64,000 nucleotides of DNA from Streptomyces cyaneofuscatus (GCF_000718135.1 NZ_JOEM01000009.1:124001-188000); one strand, 5' to 3'; shown: positions 17,358 to 26,797, counted from the stretch's first letter. The notes: generated by a model from the sequence alone, not told the origin. Numbers and translations: made by a program.

Positions 17358-17391
17358 GAGCCGTCCGCCCGTCCCCCGGGGCGGGCGGCTC
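17358..17391 (+). terminator. Hairpin terminator after the beta-propeller gene
   Basis: GAGCCGTCCGCCC pairs with GGGCGGGCGGCTC (one G-U type mismatch) and is followed by a pyrimidine stretch; it starts 5 bp after the stop codon. Confidence 0.65.
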
Positions 17392-17437
17392 CTTCCTGCC
17401 CACCCGATGCCCCGCATCCGACGCCTAGGATCGACCG

Positions 17438-18838
17438 GTGAACCACCGTCGCCCGGCCCCCGCCGCCACCTCCGTCCTCCTAGCCCTCGCCCTCCTCGGC
17501 GCGGGCTGCACCGGCGGGGTCGAGGGCACCCCGGGCGCGGCCGGGCTCCGCGACCCGTACTTCCCGGGGCTCGGCAACGGCGGCTACGACGTCACCCACT
17601 ACGGCCTGGAGCTCGACGTCGACCCGGCCGCGAACCGGCTGCGCGGCACGGCCACGATCACCGCCCGCGCCACCCAGGACCTGAGCGCCTTCCACCTCGA
17701 CCTGGCCGGGCTCGACGTCGAGAGCGCCACCGTGGAGGGGCGCCGGGCGTCCGTGAACCGGGCGGGCAAGGAGCTGACGATCCGTCCGGGCGCCGCGGTG
17801 GAGGACCGGCTGCGCAAGGGGCGCACGTTCACCACCGTCGTGCGCTACTCCGGCTCCCCGCAGGCCCTCACCGACGCGGACGGCGGGAAGGAGGGCTGGC
17901 TGCGGACGGCGGACGGCGCGGTCGCCCTCGGTGAGCCGTCCGGTTCGATGGCCTGGTTCCCCGGCAACCACCACCCGGGCGACAAGGCCGCGTACGACAT
18001 CGAGGTCACCGTCCCGGAGAAGCTCACGGCCGTCTCCAACGGGGAGCTGGTGTCCCGGCGTACGGAGGGCGGCCGCACCGCCTACCGCTGGCGCACCCGG
18101 GAACCGATGGCGAGCTATCTGGCGACCGTCGCCGTCGGCCGGTTCGCCACGCGGGAGTCGGTCACGCCCGACGGCATCCGGCTGTTCACCGCCGTGGACC
18201 CGGAGTCGGCGGCCGCGAGCAAGGACGTGCTGGACGAGATCCCGGCCGTACTGAAGTGGTCGGCGCAGAAGTTCGGCCCCTACCCGTTCACCTCCGCCGG
18301 GGCGATCGTGGAGCGGAAGGGCGACTCCGGGTACGCGCTGGAGACCCAGAACCGGCCCGTCTTCCCCGGCCCGCCCGACACCGGGCTCATCGTCCATGAG
18401 CTGGCCCACCAGTGGTTCGGGAACTCCGTCACCCCCGCGACCTGGCGGGACCTGTGGCTCAACGAGGGGTTCGCCACGTACGCGGAGTGGCTCTGGGCCG
18501 CCGACCACGAGGACGTACCGGTCCAGGAGAGCTTCGACGAGGCGTACGAGGACGACGCCAACTGGGCATTCGCGCCCGCCGATCCGCCGGGCCCCGCCGA
18601 TCTGTTCGAACCGCCGGTGTACGGGCGGAGCGCCATGGTCGTGCACCGGATCCGGCTCGCGATGGACGACGACGCGGCGTTCTTCGCCCTGGTCAAGGGG
18701 TGGACGAAGGCAAACCGGCACGGCAACGCCTCGACCGAGGACTTCACCGCGTACGTGGAGGAGGAGTCGGGCCAGGACCTCACCGAGCTGTGGGACGCCT
18801 GGCTGTACGGCGGAAGCCGGCCGCCCATGGAGGACTGA
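17438..18838 (+). CDS. M1-family metallopeptidase lipoprotein
   Basis: 466-aa zinc aminopeptidase-like enzyme. The lipobox LALLGAGC (Cys24) anchors it outside the membrane. The M1 N-terminal beta domain has DVTHYGLELDVDPAANRLRGTATI. The catalytic domain carries the exopeptidase-type motif AIVERKGDSGYALETQ (the usual GAMEN is degenerate), the zinc site HELAHQWFG with His320, Glu321 and His324, and the distal ligand Glu343 in WLNEGFATYAEW, with the correct 18-residue spacing. It is shorter than full-length PepN because the C-terminal HEAT domain is absent. GTG 17438 follows TAGGAT by 10 bases, indicating a leaderless start. Confidence 0.9.
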   Translation: MNHRRPAPAATSVLLALALLGAGCTGGVEGTPGAAGLRDPYFPGLGNGGYDVTHYGLELDVDPAANRLRGTATITARATQDLSAFHLDLAGLDVESATVEGRRASVNRAGKELTIRPGAAVEDRLRKGRTFTTVVRYSGSPQALTDADGGKEGWLRTADGAVALGEPSGSMAWFPGNHHPGDKAAYDIEVTVPEKLTAVSNGELVSRRTEGGRTAYRWRTREPMASYLATVAVGRFATRESVTPDGIRLFTAVDPESAAASKDVLDEIPAVLKWSAQKFGPYPFTSAGAIVERKGDSGYALETQNRPVFPGPPDTGLIVHELAHQWFGNSVTPATWRDLWLNEGFATYAEWLWAADHEDVPVQESFDEAYEDDANWAFAPADPPGPADLFEPPVYGRSAMVVHRIRLAMDDDAAFFALVKGWTKANRHGNASTEDFTAYVEEESGQDLTELWDAWLYGGSRPPMED

Positions 18839-18867
18839 CCGGCTTCCGTACGTTCCGTCGGTGAGGG

Positions 18868-20478
18868 TTACTTGACGTTGACCCCGGTCCAGGTCGCCGA
18901 GACCGCCTTCAGCTCCTCGCTGTCCGCGCCGAACAGGTCGGTCGCCGCCTTCTCGGTCGCGACGCGCGCGCCCGCGTAGTCGGTGGTGGAGGTCATGTAG
19001 ACGGAGAGGGCCTTGTACCAGATCTGGTACGCCTTCTCCCGGCCGATGCCCGTCAGCGTCGAGCCGTCGGAGGTCGGGGAGTCGTACTCGACGCCGTTGA
19101 CCGTCTTCTTCCCGCTGCCCTCGGCCAGCAGGTAGAAGAAGTGGTTGGCGACGCCGGAGGAGTGGTGGACGTCCAGGTTGCCGAGGTTCTCGTCCCAGAA
19201 GTCGGCCGAGCTGCCGTCCTTGGACGGCTTGTCCATGTAGCGCAGCGGGGTGCCGTCGCCGTTGATGTCGATCTTCTCGCCGATGAGGTAGTCCCCGGCG
19301 TCCGAGGCGTTGTCGGCGAAGAACTCCACCGAGGTGCCGAGGATGTCGCTGGTCGCCTCGTTGAGGCCGCCGGACTCGCCCGCGTAGTCCAGGTTCGCGG
19401 TGGCGGAGGTGAGGCCGTGGGTCATCTCGTGGCCCGCGACGTCGATGGCGGTGAGTGCGTTCTTGTTGCCCTCGCCGTCGCCGTACGTCATGCAGAAGCA
19501 GCTGTCGTCCCAGAAGGCGTTGACGTACGCGTTGCCGTAGTGGACGCGGGAGTACGCGGCCTTGCCGTCGCCCGCGATGCCGTCCCGGCCGAGCGCGCTC
19601 TTGTAGAAGTCCCAGGTCTTCGCGGCGCCGTAGTGGGCGTCGACGGCGGCGGTCTGCCGGTCGTCGCCCGTGCCGTCGCCCCAGGTGTCGTCGTCGTCCG
19701 TGACGAGGGTGCCGGTGCCGGAGGAGCCCTGGTTCAGGTCGTACGTCCTGTGGCCGCCGCGGTCGGCGTCGGTGAGCTCGAAGCCGGCGTCGGTCCTGGT
19801 GGTGGTGATCTCGACGTCGCCGCTGTACTGGCTGTGGCCGGTGCCGGTCTCGATCGCCTCGTAGCTGTGCAGCTTCTTGCCGGTGGTGGCGTCGGTGATG
19901 GTGTGGACGCGGCTCGGCGTGCCGTCCTTCTGGACGCCCTTCTTGACGGTCTCCCAGGCGAGGACGGGCGTGCCGCCGTGGCCCGCGTAGATCACCTTGC
20001 GGGCGCTCGCGGCGGCCTTCAGCTTCGGCGTGGTCGACGCGACGGCTATCTTCGCGTCCGTCGCCTTGTCGACGCCCTTGAGCGTGCCGGTGGCGGCGGT
20101 GTGGGTGACGAGGTCGCCGCCGAGGACGGGCAGGCCGTCGTAGGTGCGCTCGTAGCGGGTGTGGACGGTGCCGTGGGCGTCGGTGATGACGTCGCGGACG
20201 ATCAGCTTCTCGCTGCCGCCGAGCTTGAGGGCCTTCGCCGCCGAAGCGGTCTCGGCCTGCGCCGACTTGATGGCCGTGGCGCGCTGGGCCGAGGGGTTCA
20301 CGCCGAGTGCGGCGGCCGTGGAGGGCGCTGCGGAGGGCGTGTCGCTCGCACCGGGGGTGGCGATCGCCGATCCGGTCTGGACTCCGGCGACCACCATCGC
20401 GGCGACGGCCGCGAGTGCTGCGAGGCGCCGGGTGGTGCGTGTGGTGCGGGAGTTGTGGGGGGTGGTGTGGAGGTTCAT
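18868..20478 (-). CDS. Secreted M4 (thermolysin-like) neutral metallopeptidase
   Basis: 536-aa pre-pro-enzyme. Signal peptide at residues ~17-42, FTP/PepSY propeptide (LPVLGGDLVTHTAATGTLKGV), then an M4 catalytic domain with zinc motif VAGHEMTHGLTS, the third ligand in ESGGLNEATSDI, and the active-site His in LDVHHSSGVANHFFYLL. A Cys pair (DDSCFCMTYGDG) is present. ATG 20478 follows CGGAGAA; an upstream in-frame start exists but adds a non-signal stretch. It ends 29 bp from the convergent M1 peptidase, so two extracellular proteases lie side by side. Confidence 0.92.
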   Translation of the reverse strand: MNLHTTPHNSRTTRTTRRLAALAAVAAMVVAGVQTGSAIATPGASDTPSAAPSTAAALGVNPSAQRATAIKSAQAETASAAKALKLGGSEKLIVRDVITDAHGTVHTRYERTYDGLPVLGGDLVTHTAATGTLKGVDKATDAKIAVASTTPKLKAAASARKVIYAGHGGTPVLAWETVKKGVQKDGTPSRVHTITDATTGKKLHSYEAIETGTGHSQYSGDVEITTTRTDAGFELTDADRGGHRTYDLNQGSSGTGTLVTDDDDTWGDGTGDDRQTAAVDAHYGAAKTWDFYKSALGRDGIAGDGKAAYSRVHYGNAYVNAFWDDSCFCMTYGDGEGNKNALTAIDVAGHEMTHGLTSATANLDYAGESGGLNEATSDILGTSVEFFADNASDAGDYLIGEKIDINGDGTPLRYMDKPSKDGSSADFWDENLGNLDVHHSSGVANHFFYLLAEGSGKKTVNGVEYDSPTSDGSTLTGIGREKAYQIWYKALSVYMTSTTDYAGARVATEKAATDLFGADSEELKAVSATWTGVNVK

Positions 20479-20697
20479 GTGTATTCTCCGTCGGTCGTCC
20501 TGTGGGGGGACTACGAGCGGAGAGCGTGCCACCGAATGAGCGAAGTTGACGGTGTGCCGACAATTACCTCACAAGTTTTTGACCAGTCCTTGTCCGACTG
20601 GGGTCCATGGGTGTCCGGTATTCGGTGGAGTGGCGTGATTTCGTTGCGCTCTGCATGTAGTGGTGAGGGGGAGTTGACGGGCCCTCACCGCACACGC

Positions 20698-20737
20698 ACG
20701 GGAGCCCCCGGCCGCACGCGCGGCCGGGGGCTCCCGT
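20698..20737 (-). terminator. Strong hairpin terminator after terD
   Basis: The arms 20698-20715 and 20720-20737 form an 18-bp stem (core GGAGCCCCCGGCCGC) with a 4-nt loop ACGC. It lies 25 bp past the terD stop, on its downstream side. The 20479-20697 stretch between it and the M4 peptidase gene presumably holds that gene's promoter; nothing else seen. Confidence 0.75.
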
Positions 20738-20762
20738 GGAGGTGAGGTGCTGTGCGTTCGGG

Positions 20763-21338
20763 TCAGAGGTTGACGCCGAAGTCGCGGGCGATGCCGCTGA
20801 GGCCGGATGCGTAACCCTGGCCGACCGCGCGGAACTTCCACTCGGCACCGTTGCGGTAGAGCTCGCCGAAGACCATGGCGGTCTCGGTGGCGGCGTCCTC
20901 GCTCAGGTCGTAGCGGGCGATCTCGGCGCCGCCCGCCTGGTTGAGGATGCGGATGAACGCGTTGCGGACCTGGCCGAAGTTCTGGCTGCGGGTCTCGGCG
21001 TCGTAGATGGAGACCGGGAAGACGATCTTGTCCACGTCGGCCGGGAGGCCCGCCAGGTTGACGTTGATCTGCTCGTCGTCGCCCTCGCCCTCACCGGTGA
21101 CGTTGTCGCCGGTGTGCACGATGGTCTGGTCCGGCGTCGACTTGTTGTTGAAGAAGACGAAGTGGCCGTCGGAGACGACCTTGCCGGCCGGGTTGACCGC
21201 GATCGCCGAGGCGTCGAGGTCGAAGTCGGTGCCGGTGGTGGTGCGGACGTCCCAGCCGAGGCCGACCGTGACGGCGGTCAGGCCCGGGGCCTCCTTGGTG
21301 AGCGAGACGTTGCCGCCCTTGGACAGGCTTACAGCCAT
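20763..21338 (-). CDS. terD: TerD-family stress/tellurite-resistance protein
   Basis: 191-aa cytoplasmic protein, the standard TerD length. [20 protein letters not shown] is the classic N-terminus, and the calcium-binding NDVxG-type and DDEQI acidic loops are visible ([32 protein letters not shown]), followed by [26 protein letters not shown]. TerD proteins bind calcium and are linked to membrane stress and development in Streptomyces. The SD GAAAGGGA precedes ATG 21338. Monocistronic, with its own terminator. Confidence 0.93.
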   Translation of the reverse strand: MAVSLSKGGNVSLTKEAPGLTAVTVGLGWDVRTTTGTDFDLDASAIAVNPAGKVVSDGHFVFFNNKSTPDQTIVHTGDNVTGEGEGDDEQINVNLAGLPADVDKIVFPVSIYDAETRSQNFGQVRNAFIRILNQAGGAEIARYDLSEDAATETAMVFGELYRNGAEWKFRAVGQGYASGLSGIARDFGVNL

Positions 21339-21554
21339 GGGATGTCCCTTTCCTCGTCGTGTGCGGGCGTTCGTGCCATCACGAAAGCTACCGTCACCCG
21401 TCCTAACGCAGTCAGCAGACCATGAGGTTCCTGTTCTCTTTACTTTCTTTGCCGAACTTCCTCCTGAAGAGGTGCCGGGCGTGGACCTGAAGAGGCCCCA
21501 CGCGCGGATCTCCGGCGCAAAAGAAGGTGACGAACCCGGTGCGGGGCAGGGAAC

Positions 21555-21989
21555 ATGGGTGTCATGTCCGGGCCCTATGTCATCCGCGGCTCGGTCTCCC
21601 TCCCGGAGGCCGAGCTCATGTGGCGTTTCTCGCGCTCCTCCGGGCCCGGCGGCCAGCACGTCAACACCAGCGACTCCCAGGTGGAGCTGCGCTTCGACCT
21701 CGCGGCGACCGACGCGCTCCCCGAGGTCTGGAAGGCGCGGGCGCTGGAACGGCTGGCGGGCAGGCTGGTGGGCGGGGTGATCTCCGTACGGGCCTCCGAG
21801 CACCGCTCCCAGTGGCGCAACCGCGAGACGGCCGCCGTCCGGCTCGCCGCGCTCCTGGCCGAGGCCACGGCGCCGCCGCCCAAGCCGCGGATCAAGCGCA
21901 AGATCCCGCGCGGGATCAACGAGCGCAGGCTGCGCGAGAAGAAGCAGCGCGGCGACACCAAGCGCGGCCGCTCGGGCCGGGACTGGTAG
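21555..21989 (+). CDS. arfB: Alternative ribosome-rescue peptidyl-tRNA hydrolase ArfB (YaeJ)
   Basis: 144-aa protein related to release factor domain 3. The catalytic GGQ is in [23 protein letters not shown] (about residues 27-49), and the basic C-terminal tail ([34 protein letters not shown]) is the part that enters the empty mRNA channel of stalled ribosomes. It lacks the codon-recognition domain, as expected for ArfB. ATGs at 21555 and 21564 are both possible; the first is 4 bases after AGGG. Confidence 0.9.
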   Translation: MGVMSGPYVIRGSVSLPEAELMWRFSRSSGPGGQHVNTSDSQVELRFDLAATDALPEVWKARALERLAGRLVGGVISVRASEHRSQWRNRETAAVRLAALLAEATAPPPKPRIKRKIPRGINERRLREKKQRGDTKRGRSGRDW

Positions 21990-22076
21990 CCGCTCCGGGA
22001 TGGTGAGCGCGGGGCCCACGCCCCGTCACCCCGCGGCCCGTCGCCCCGATTGTGGTCGGTGGCCCCCCGCACCCCG

Positions 22077-22640
22077 TCAGCCCAGCTGCCGGTAGCGCCC
22101 CTTGAAGTACGTCAGCGGGTCCCCGTCCGGGCTCGGCAGTTCCGCCGTCAGCACGCGCCCGATCACCAGCGTGTGGTCACCGGCCACCACGCGCTGCTCG
22201 GTGCGGCACTCCAGCGTCGCCAGCGCCCCGCCGATCAGCGGTGCCTGCGTCACCTCGCCCCGTACGTACGGCAGGTCCTGGAAGAGCAGCCGGTCGCTGA
22301 TCCGGCCCTTCATGGCGAACCGCCCCGCGATCTGCCGCTGGCCCGCCGCCAGGACGGAGACGGCCCACAGGGGCTGCTCGTCGAGCAGGTCGTCCATCCG
22401 GGAGCCGTTGCGCAGGCTCACCATCACCAGGGGCGGGTCCAGGGAGACGGACATGAAGGCGGTGGCCGTCATCCCGACGTCCTCGCCGCGGCCCTCCTCG
22501 TCGAGCGGCGGCTCCTGGGCGGTGACCAGCACCACTCCGGCGGCCAGCCGCGCGAGTGCTGCGCGGAACTCGTCGTTGCTCACCCCCTCAGCATGGGGGA
22601 TGGGCTCGGGGCGCGGGGTGGTGGGAGTCGTCTGCAGCAC
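22077..22640 (-). CDS. Flavin reductase-family (FMN-binding split barrel) protein
   Basis: 187-aa enzyme. Characteristic segments are FRAALARLAAGVVLVTAQEP, GMTATAFMSVSLDPPLVMVSLRNGSRMDDLLDE, FAMKGRISDRL, and CRTEQRVVAGDHTLVIGRVL with the closing LTYFKGRYRQLG. It belongs to the HpaC/ActVB-like group that supplies reduced flavin to a partner monooxygenase or acts as an NAD(P)H:flavin oxidoreductase. No monooxygenase is adjacent. The 22641-23002 interval upstream holds the divergent cdgB control region. Confidence 0.88.
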   Translation of the reverse strand: MLQTTPTTPRPEPIPHAEGVSNDEFRAALARLAAGVVLVTAQEPPLDEEGRGEDVGMTATAFMSVSLDPPLVMVSLRNGSRMDDLLDEQPLWAVSVLAAGQRQIAGRFAMKGRISDRLLFQDLPYVRGEVTQAPLIGGALATLECRTEQRVVAGDHTLVIGRVLTAELPSPDGDPLTYFKGRYRQLG

Positions 22641-22859
22641 ACCGGAACGCTAACCGCGCGCGACGGGCCGCGGCATCGGGCCAGGGGACCAGCCGGGTCC
22701 TAGGACTTGGGTCCGATGGGGTTTCAAGGGCTCCCCTCGGGGACGGGGAGTGTCCGGACACCGAAGCATGGCCGAATCGCACGCCTGCGCACGGCCGGAT
22801 GTGCGCCAGGAAAACGACGGAACGCCCGAAGAGTCACCCTCAACCACGGCACCATCTGT

Positions 22860-22875
22860 TGTGACTTGAGTCACA
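22860..22875. promoter_or_regulatory. Crp-like palindrome upstream of cdgB
   Basis: TGTGACT-TG-AGTCACA is a perfect 16-bp inverted repeat, 128 bp before the cdgB start. It fits the GTG-N6-GNCAC pattern that I recall for Streptomyces Crp. A second, weaker dyad CACTG-N5-CAGTG follows at 22917-22931. Binding protein not demonstrated. Confidence 0.55.
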
Positions 22876-23002
22876 GAGTCCATTTTCTGCTGACCCTGTG
22901 TACCGGGTGCACAGCTCACTGTGATTCAGTGGCCGTGACACTGCAACAAGTACGTCGATATGAAACCTGGAGTTGCTGTCGAGGTCTCGGGGAGTGCGAG
23001 CG

Positions 23003-24658
23003 ATGGAGGCCGAGTCGGAACCCTACGTCCGCCTTGCGACCATGCGGCAGCTGCACCAGGCCGTCGCCGATCTCAACACGGCGCGGAGTCTGGCGGACAC
23101 GCTGCAGACCGTGGCGGACGGCATCGTCACCGGTCTCGGATACGAGCTGGGCTGCGTCAATCTGGTGCGGCCCGACGGTGATCTCGTCATCGCCGCCTTC
23201 GCGGGCAACGCCGCCGCCGAGGCCCTGATCACCGGCCGCGTCGGCTCCCGCGCCTCCTGGGACCGCCGGCTGACCATGGGCGAGGCCTGGGACCAGCTGC
23301 GGTTCATCCCGCACACCGAGGGCTGGGTCCTGCTCGACGACGACGTACCGCAGTGGCACACCGAGGGCCCCGAGCCGCGCTTCGAGGACGAGTGGCACCC
23401 GCTGGACCGGCTGTACGCCCCGATGTACGCCTCCGGGGGCGGACGGGACCTCCTCGGGGTCATATCCGTCGACCGGCCGCGCAACGGGCGCCGCCCCGGC
23501 GCGTGGGGGCGCGAGGCGCTCCAGATGTACGCCTCCCAGGCCGCCATCGCGATCAGCAACGCCCGCCTGCGGGCCAACATGCAGCGCGCGCTGGTCCGGC
23601 TGGAGCGCGAACAGCAGGCGCTGCGGGCCAGCGAGGAGTCCTTCCGCCAGGCCTTCGAGTACGCGCCCAGCGGGATGGCCATCGCCGAGATGGGCGGCGA
23701 CCAGCACGGCCGGCTGCTGCGCACCAACGACGCCCTGTGCCGGCTGCTCGGCCGCCCGGCCTCCGTGCTGCGCCGGTACTCCTTCGCCGACCTGGTCCAC
23801 CCCGAGGACATCGGCACCCTGCTGCGGACCTCGGCCGAAGGCGGCCGGGCCGAGCTGCGGCTCGCGCGGCGGGACGGCACGTACCTCTGGGTCTCCCTGC
23901 GCAACTCGGTGGTCGCCGACACCGCCGACGGGCCGCGCTTCCTCCTCACCCACGTCGAGGACATAGAGGAACGCAAGCGCCACGAGCTGAACCTCGCCCA
24001 CCGCGCCTCGCACGACGCCCTGACCGGGCTGCCCAACAGCGCCGAGCTGAAGTCCCGCCTCAGCGCCCGGATCTGCGAGCGGCCGAACTCCCCGGCCGCG
24101 ACCGCGATCGAGGCGCTGGACGCGGCGTACGGGGACGTCGAGTCGTCCCTCACCCACGGCTACCAGGCCGACGGGTACGAGGGGGAGGCCGTGCCCGGCG
24201 GCGGGCTCTACGACCACCATGTGCACACGCTCGCCCCCGACGCGGAGCACGACGACGGCACGAAGGGGCTCGCGGTCCTTTTCTGCGACCTCGACGGCTT
24301 CAAGTCCATCAACGACCGCTTCGGCCACCACACGGGTGACGCGGTGCTCATAGAGGTCGCGCGGCGGCTGTCGACCTGCGTCCGGGACGGCGACACGGTC
24401 GCGCGGCTCGGAGGTGACGAATTCGTCGTTCTCGCGGACGGCCTCGGGGCGGCGGACGCCGCTGACCTGGCCGTACGTCTGAGAAATGCCATCATTCCGC
24501 CCATAAGGGTCGATGGGCGCGCCGTCCGGGTCGGGGCGAGCTTCGGCATCGGCTGGGCCGAGTGCGGGATGAGCGTGGAAGAGGTCCTGCGCTCCGCCGA
24601 CCAGCGGATGTACGTCGAGAAGCGGTCGCGGTCCAAGGTTCACCGCCGGGCCGGCTGA
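23003..24658 (+). CDS. cdgB: CdgB-type diguanylate cyclase (GAF-PAS-GGDEF)
   Basis: 551-aa c-di-GMP synthase. The N-terminal GAF domain spans about residues 15-190, the PAS/PAC domain about 200-325 (ESFRQAFEYAPSGMAIAEMG, LVHPEDIGTLL, LTHVEDIEERKRHE), and the GGDEF domain about 335-545 with the intact active site Gly470-Phe474 (RLGGDEFVV) interrupted by a ~60-residue acidic insertion before FCDLDGFKSINDRFGH. Domain order and synteny match S. coelicolor CdgB, which affects aerial development through BldD-c-di-GMP. ATG 23003 has GGGGAG upstream. No EAL domain, so synthesis only. Confidence 0.9.
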   Translation: MEAESEPYVRLATMRQLHQAVADLNTARSLADTLQTVADGIVTGLGYELGCVNLVRPDGDLVIAAFAGNAAAEALITGRVGSRASWDRRLTMGEAWDQLRFIPHTEGWVLLDDDVPQWHTEGPEPRFEDEWHPLDRLYAPMYASGGGRDLLGVISVDRPRNGRRPGAWGREALQMYASQAAIAISNARLRANMQRALVRLEREQQALRASEESFRQAFEYAPSGMAIAEMGGDQHGRLLRTNDALCRLLGRPASVLRRYSFADLVHPEDIGTLLRTSAEGGRAELRLARRDGTYLWVSLRNSVVADTADGPRFLLTHVEDIEERKRHELNLAHRASHDALTGLPNSAELKSRLSARICERPNSPAATAIEALDAAYGDVESSLTHGYQADGYEGEAVPGGGLYDHHVHTLAPDAEHDDGTKGLAVLFCDLDGFKSINDRFGHHTGDAVLIEVARRLSTCVRDGDTVARLGGDEFVVLADGLGAADAADLAVRLRNAIIPPIRVDGRAVRVGASFGIGWAECGMSVEEVLRSADQRMYVEKRSRSKVHRRAG

Positions 24659-24801
24659 CGTTCACGGACGCTTGTCCCCCCTACCCCGTACCCGTTCCCG
24701 CGAACCCGCCCGCCGGATGATCGCAATTCGGGCTGTGCTCCGTTCGAGGTAGGCTCGGCCGGTCGGCGACGGCTGGCGAGATGGTGAGGAGTGACCCAGG
24801 G

Positions 24802-25794
24802 ATGACGGCCGGAAACAACGGCGCGAGCAAGCCCGAGGACGACGATCCGTTCGGCTACCTGTACGCGGACGGACAAGCGGCAGGCGCCCAGCCGCCCGGT
24901 CAGGGCGGCTACGGCTACCCGGGTCCGGCCGCGCAGCCGGGCGTGCCCAGGACGTCGTACAACCAGGTGCGGACGGTCGGTGAGCGCCAGTACGGGCAGC
25001 ACCAGGTGCCGCCGCAGCAGGGGTACGGCTACCCGCCCCAGCAGGCTTACGGCCAGCCCGCGCAGCAGTACAACGCGCCGAACCCGCAGTACGCGGCCCC
25101 CGAGACCTACCCGGGCGGCGCGACCACCGCGCAGCACGGTTCGGTGCCCGGCGGCGGCGGTTCCGGCGGCCGGGGCGGCCCGAACACCAAGGCGCTGCTG
25201 ATCGCGGCGGTCGCCGTGGTCGCAGTCGTCCTCATCGGCATCGGCGCCGCGCTGCTCTCGGGCAGCGACGGCGACAAGGACAAGAAGAACGAGGCCGTGT
25301 CCACGGAGGGCCCCGCCGACAAGGTCGAGGAGACCGGCAAGCCGGAGAAGAAGCCCGAGGACACCCCGAAGCCGGTCGAGCTCCCGAAGCAGGACGCGGC
25401 GACGCTGACGCTGGGCGGGCCCGCCACGGTGGACCGCTCGATCGAAGGGGCCGAGGGGGTGAACGGTACGTACGTCACCGGCTTCAACCAGGTCGGCTCC
25501 TCCGTGACCTGGCGGGCGGACATGAAGAGCGAGGGTTCGTACCGCCTCTCCGTGCGCTACGCCGTCCCGGCCAAGGACGCCAACGCCACGCTGACGGTCA
25601 ACGGAAAGACGAACAGCCAGCCGATCGGTCTGAAGAACTTCATCAAGTCCTCCGACCCGGCCTGGGAGAAGAACTGGCAGACCACCTGGGCGCCGGTCGA
25701 CCTCAAGAAGGGCGAGAACGAGATCAAGATCTCGTGCGAGGACGGCAACCAGTGTGACGTGCTGCTCGACTGGCTGGAAGTCACCCCGGGCTGA
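24802..25794 (+). CDS. Membrane-anchored protein with C-terminal CBM35-like domain
   Basis: 330-aa protein. A cytoplasmic Gln/Tyr/Gly/Pro-rich N-terminus (repeats such as GYGYPPQQAYGQPAQQY, residues ~30-105) is followed by one TM helix (ALLIAAVAVVAVVLIGIGAALL), an acidic/Lys-rich linker, and an extracytoplasmic beta-sandwich (VDRSIEGAEGVNGTYVTGFNQVGSSVTWRADM, GSYRLSVRYAVPAKDANATLTVNG, VDLKKGENEIKISCEDGNQCDVLLDWLEV) that looks like carbohydrate-binding module 35. Probably cell-wall or glycan binding. ATG 24802; AGGAG lies about a dozen bases upstream. It follows cdgB by 143 bp on the same strand. Confidence 0.75.
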   Translation: MTAGNNGASKPEDDDPFGYLYADGQAAGAQPPGQGGYGYPGPAAQPGVPRTSYNQVRTVGERQYGQHQVPPQQGYGYPPQQAYGQPAQQYNAPNPQYAAPETYPGGATTAQHGSVPGGGGSGGRGGPNTKALLIAAVAVVAVVLIGIGAALLSGSDGDKDKKNEAVSTEGPADKVEETGKPEKKPEDTPKPVELPKQDAATLTLGGPATVDRSIEGAEGVNGTYVTGFNQVGSSVTWRADMKSEGSYRLSVRYAVPAKDANATLTVNGKTNSQPIGLKNFIKSSDPAWEKNWQTTWAPVDLKKGENEIKISCEDGNQCDVLLDWLEVTPG

Positions 25795-25817
25795 GGCCTT
25801 CGGCCCCGATGTCCGGT

Positions 25818-25850
25818 GAACGGCCCGTCGACTTCCTCGGCGGGCCGTTC
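25818..25850. terminator. Bidirectional terminator between convergent genes
   Basis: GAACGGCCCG (25818-25827) and CGGGCCGTTC (25841-25850) form a perfect 10-bp stem between the convergent CBM35-protein and hexose-kinase genes. Confidence 0.7.
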
Positions 25851-25870
25851 CGGTTGTTCCGTGTCGCTGA

Positions 25871-26797
25871 TCAGGCCGCTTCGCCCGAGCTCCGTACGCT
25901 CACCCGCGGCAGCAGCTCCGCATAAGCCGCCGTGTCGAACTCGCCCGCCGCCGGGGCCAGGACCGTCGCCGTCGACAGGGCCACCGCCCGCGCCAGCCGG
26001 GCGGGCCAGTCGAGCCCCTCGGCCAGGGCGGAGAGCAGGCCGGCCACCGCGGAGTCGCCCGCTCCGGTCGGGTTGCCGCGGACGGGGGCCGGCGGGGCGG
26101 CGCGCCAGGTGCCCTCCGGGGTGTCGGCGAGGATGCCCTCGGGGCCCAGGGAGGCGATCACCGCGTGGGCGCCGCGCCGGCGGGCGTCGCGGGCGGCGCG
26201 GAGCGGTTCGCGGAAGCCGGTGAGCTGGGCCAGCTCGTCCGCGTTCGGCTTGACCAGGTCGGGGCGGGCGGCGATGCCCCGGCGCAGGGGTTCGCCGCTG
26301 GTGTCCAGGAGCACGGGTACGGAGGCGGCGCGGGCGATCCGGACCAGCTCCGCGTAGGCGCCCACGTGGACGCCCGGCGGCAGCGAGCCGCAGAGCGCGA
26401 CCGCGTCGGCGGCGCCGATGAGCTCCTCGTACGTCCGCAGGAAGGCGGCCCATTCGGCGGCGCTCACCTGCGGTCCCGGCTCGTTGAGCTGGGTGGTGTC
26501 GCCGGTCGAGCGGTCGATGATCGCCAGGGTGCGGCGGGTGTTCCCGGCTACGGGGACCAGGGCGTCGCGGGGCGGGAGCGGGGCGAGCAGGCCGCGCAGG
26601 ACGTCTCCGGTCGCGCCGCCGACGAAGCCGGTGACCACGGTGTCGTGGCCCAGCGCGCCCAGCACCCGGGCGACGTTCAGTCCCTTGCCGCCGGGGCGTT
26701 CGGTGACATCGCAGACGCGGTGGCTGGTGTGCGGGACGAGCGCGTCGACGGCGTACGTCACGTCGAGCGCGGTGTTCAGAGTGACGGTCAGGATCAC
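25871..26797 (-). CDS. PfkB-family hexose kinase (1-phosphofructokinase-like)
   Basis: 308-aa ribokinase-fold kinase. N-terminal ILTVTLNTALDVTYAVDAL and RPGGKGLNVARVLGALGHDT are the substrate-binding signature; the C-terminal GNPTGAGDSAVAGLLSALAEG carries the anion hole and catalytic Asp (GAGDS). This subgroup phosphorylates fructose-1-P or tagatose-6-P. GTG 26797 has GGGAGGTG upstream; an earlier in-frame ATG lacks a good SD. It sits downstream of nagKA on the same strand but behind a terminator, so it is probably a separate unit in amino-sugar/hexose metabolism. Confidence 0.85.
   Translation of the reverse strand: MILTVTLNTALDVTYAVDALVPHTSHRVCDVTERPGGKGLNVARVLGALGHDTVVTGFVGGATGDVLRGLLAPLPPRDALVPVAGNTRRTLAIIDRSTGDTTQLNEPGPQVSAAEWAAFLRTYEELIGAADAVALCGSLPPGVHVGAYAELVRIARAASVPVLLDTSGEPLRRGIAARPDLVKPNADELAQLTGFREPLRAARDARRRGAHAVIASLGPEGILADTPEGTWRAAPPAPVRGNPTGAGDSAVAGLLSALAEGLDWPARLARAVALSTATVLAPAAGEFDTAAYAELLPRVSVRSSGEAA

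Noticed and set aside
17480..20563. Very long open frame (over 1000 codons) on the reverse strand across the M1 and M4 peptidase genes
   Set aside because: It is antisense to one real gene and out of frame with another; the composition is Arg/Gly/Pro-rich as expected for a shadow of GC-rich DNA.
22860..22875. BldD box upstream of cdgB
   Set aside because: cdgB is a BldD target as I recall, but this palindrome has the wrong spacing for the BldD motif and fits the Crp pattern better.
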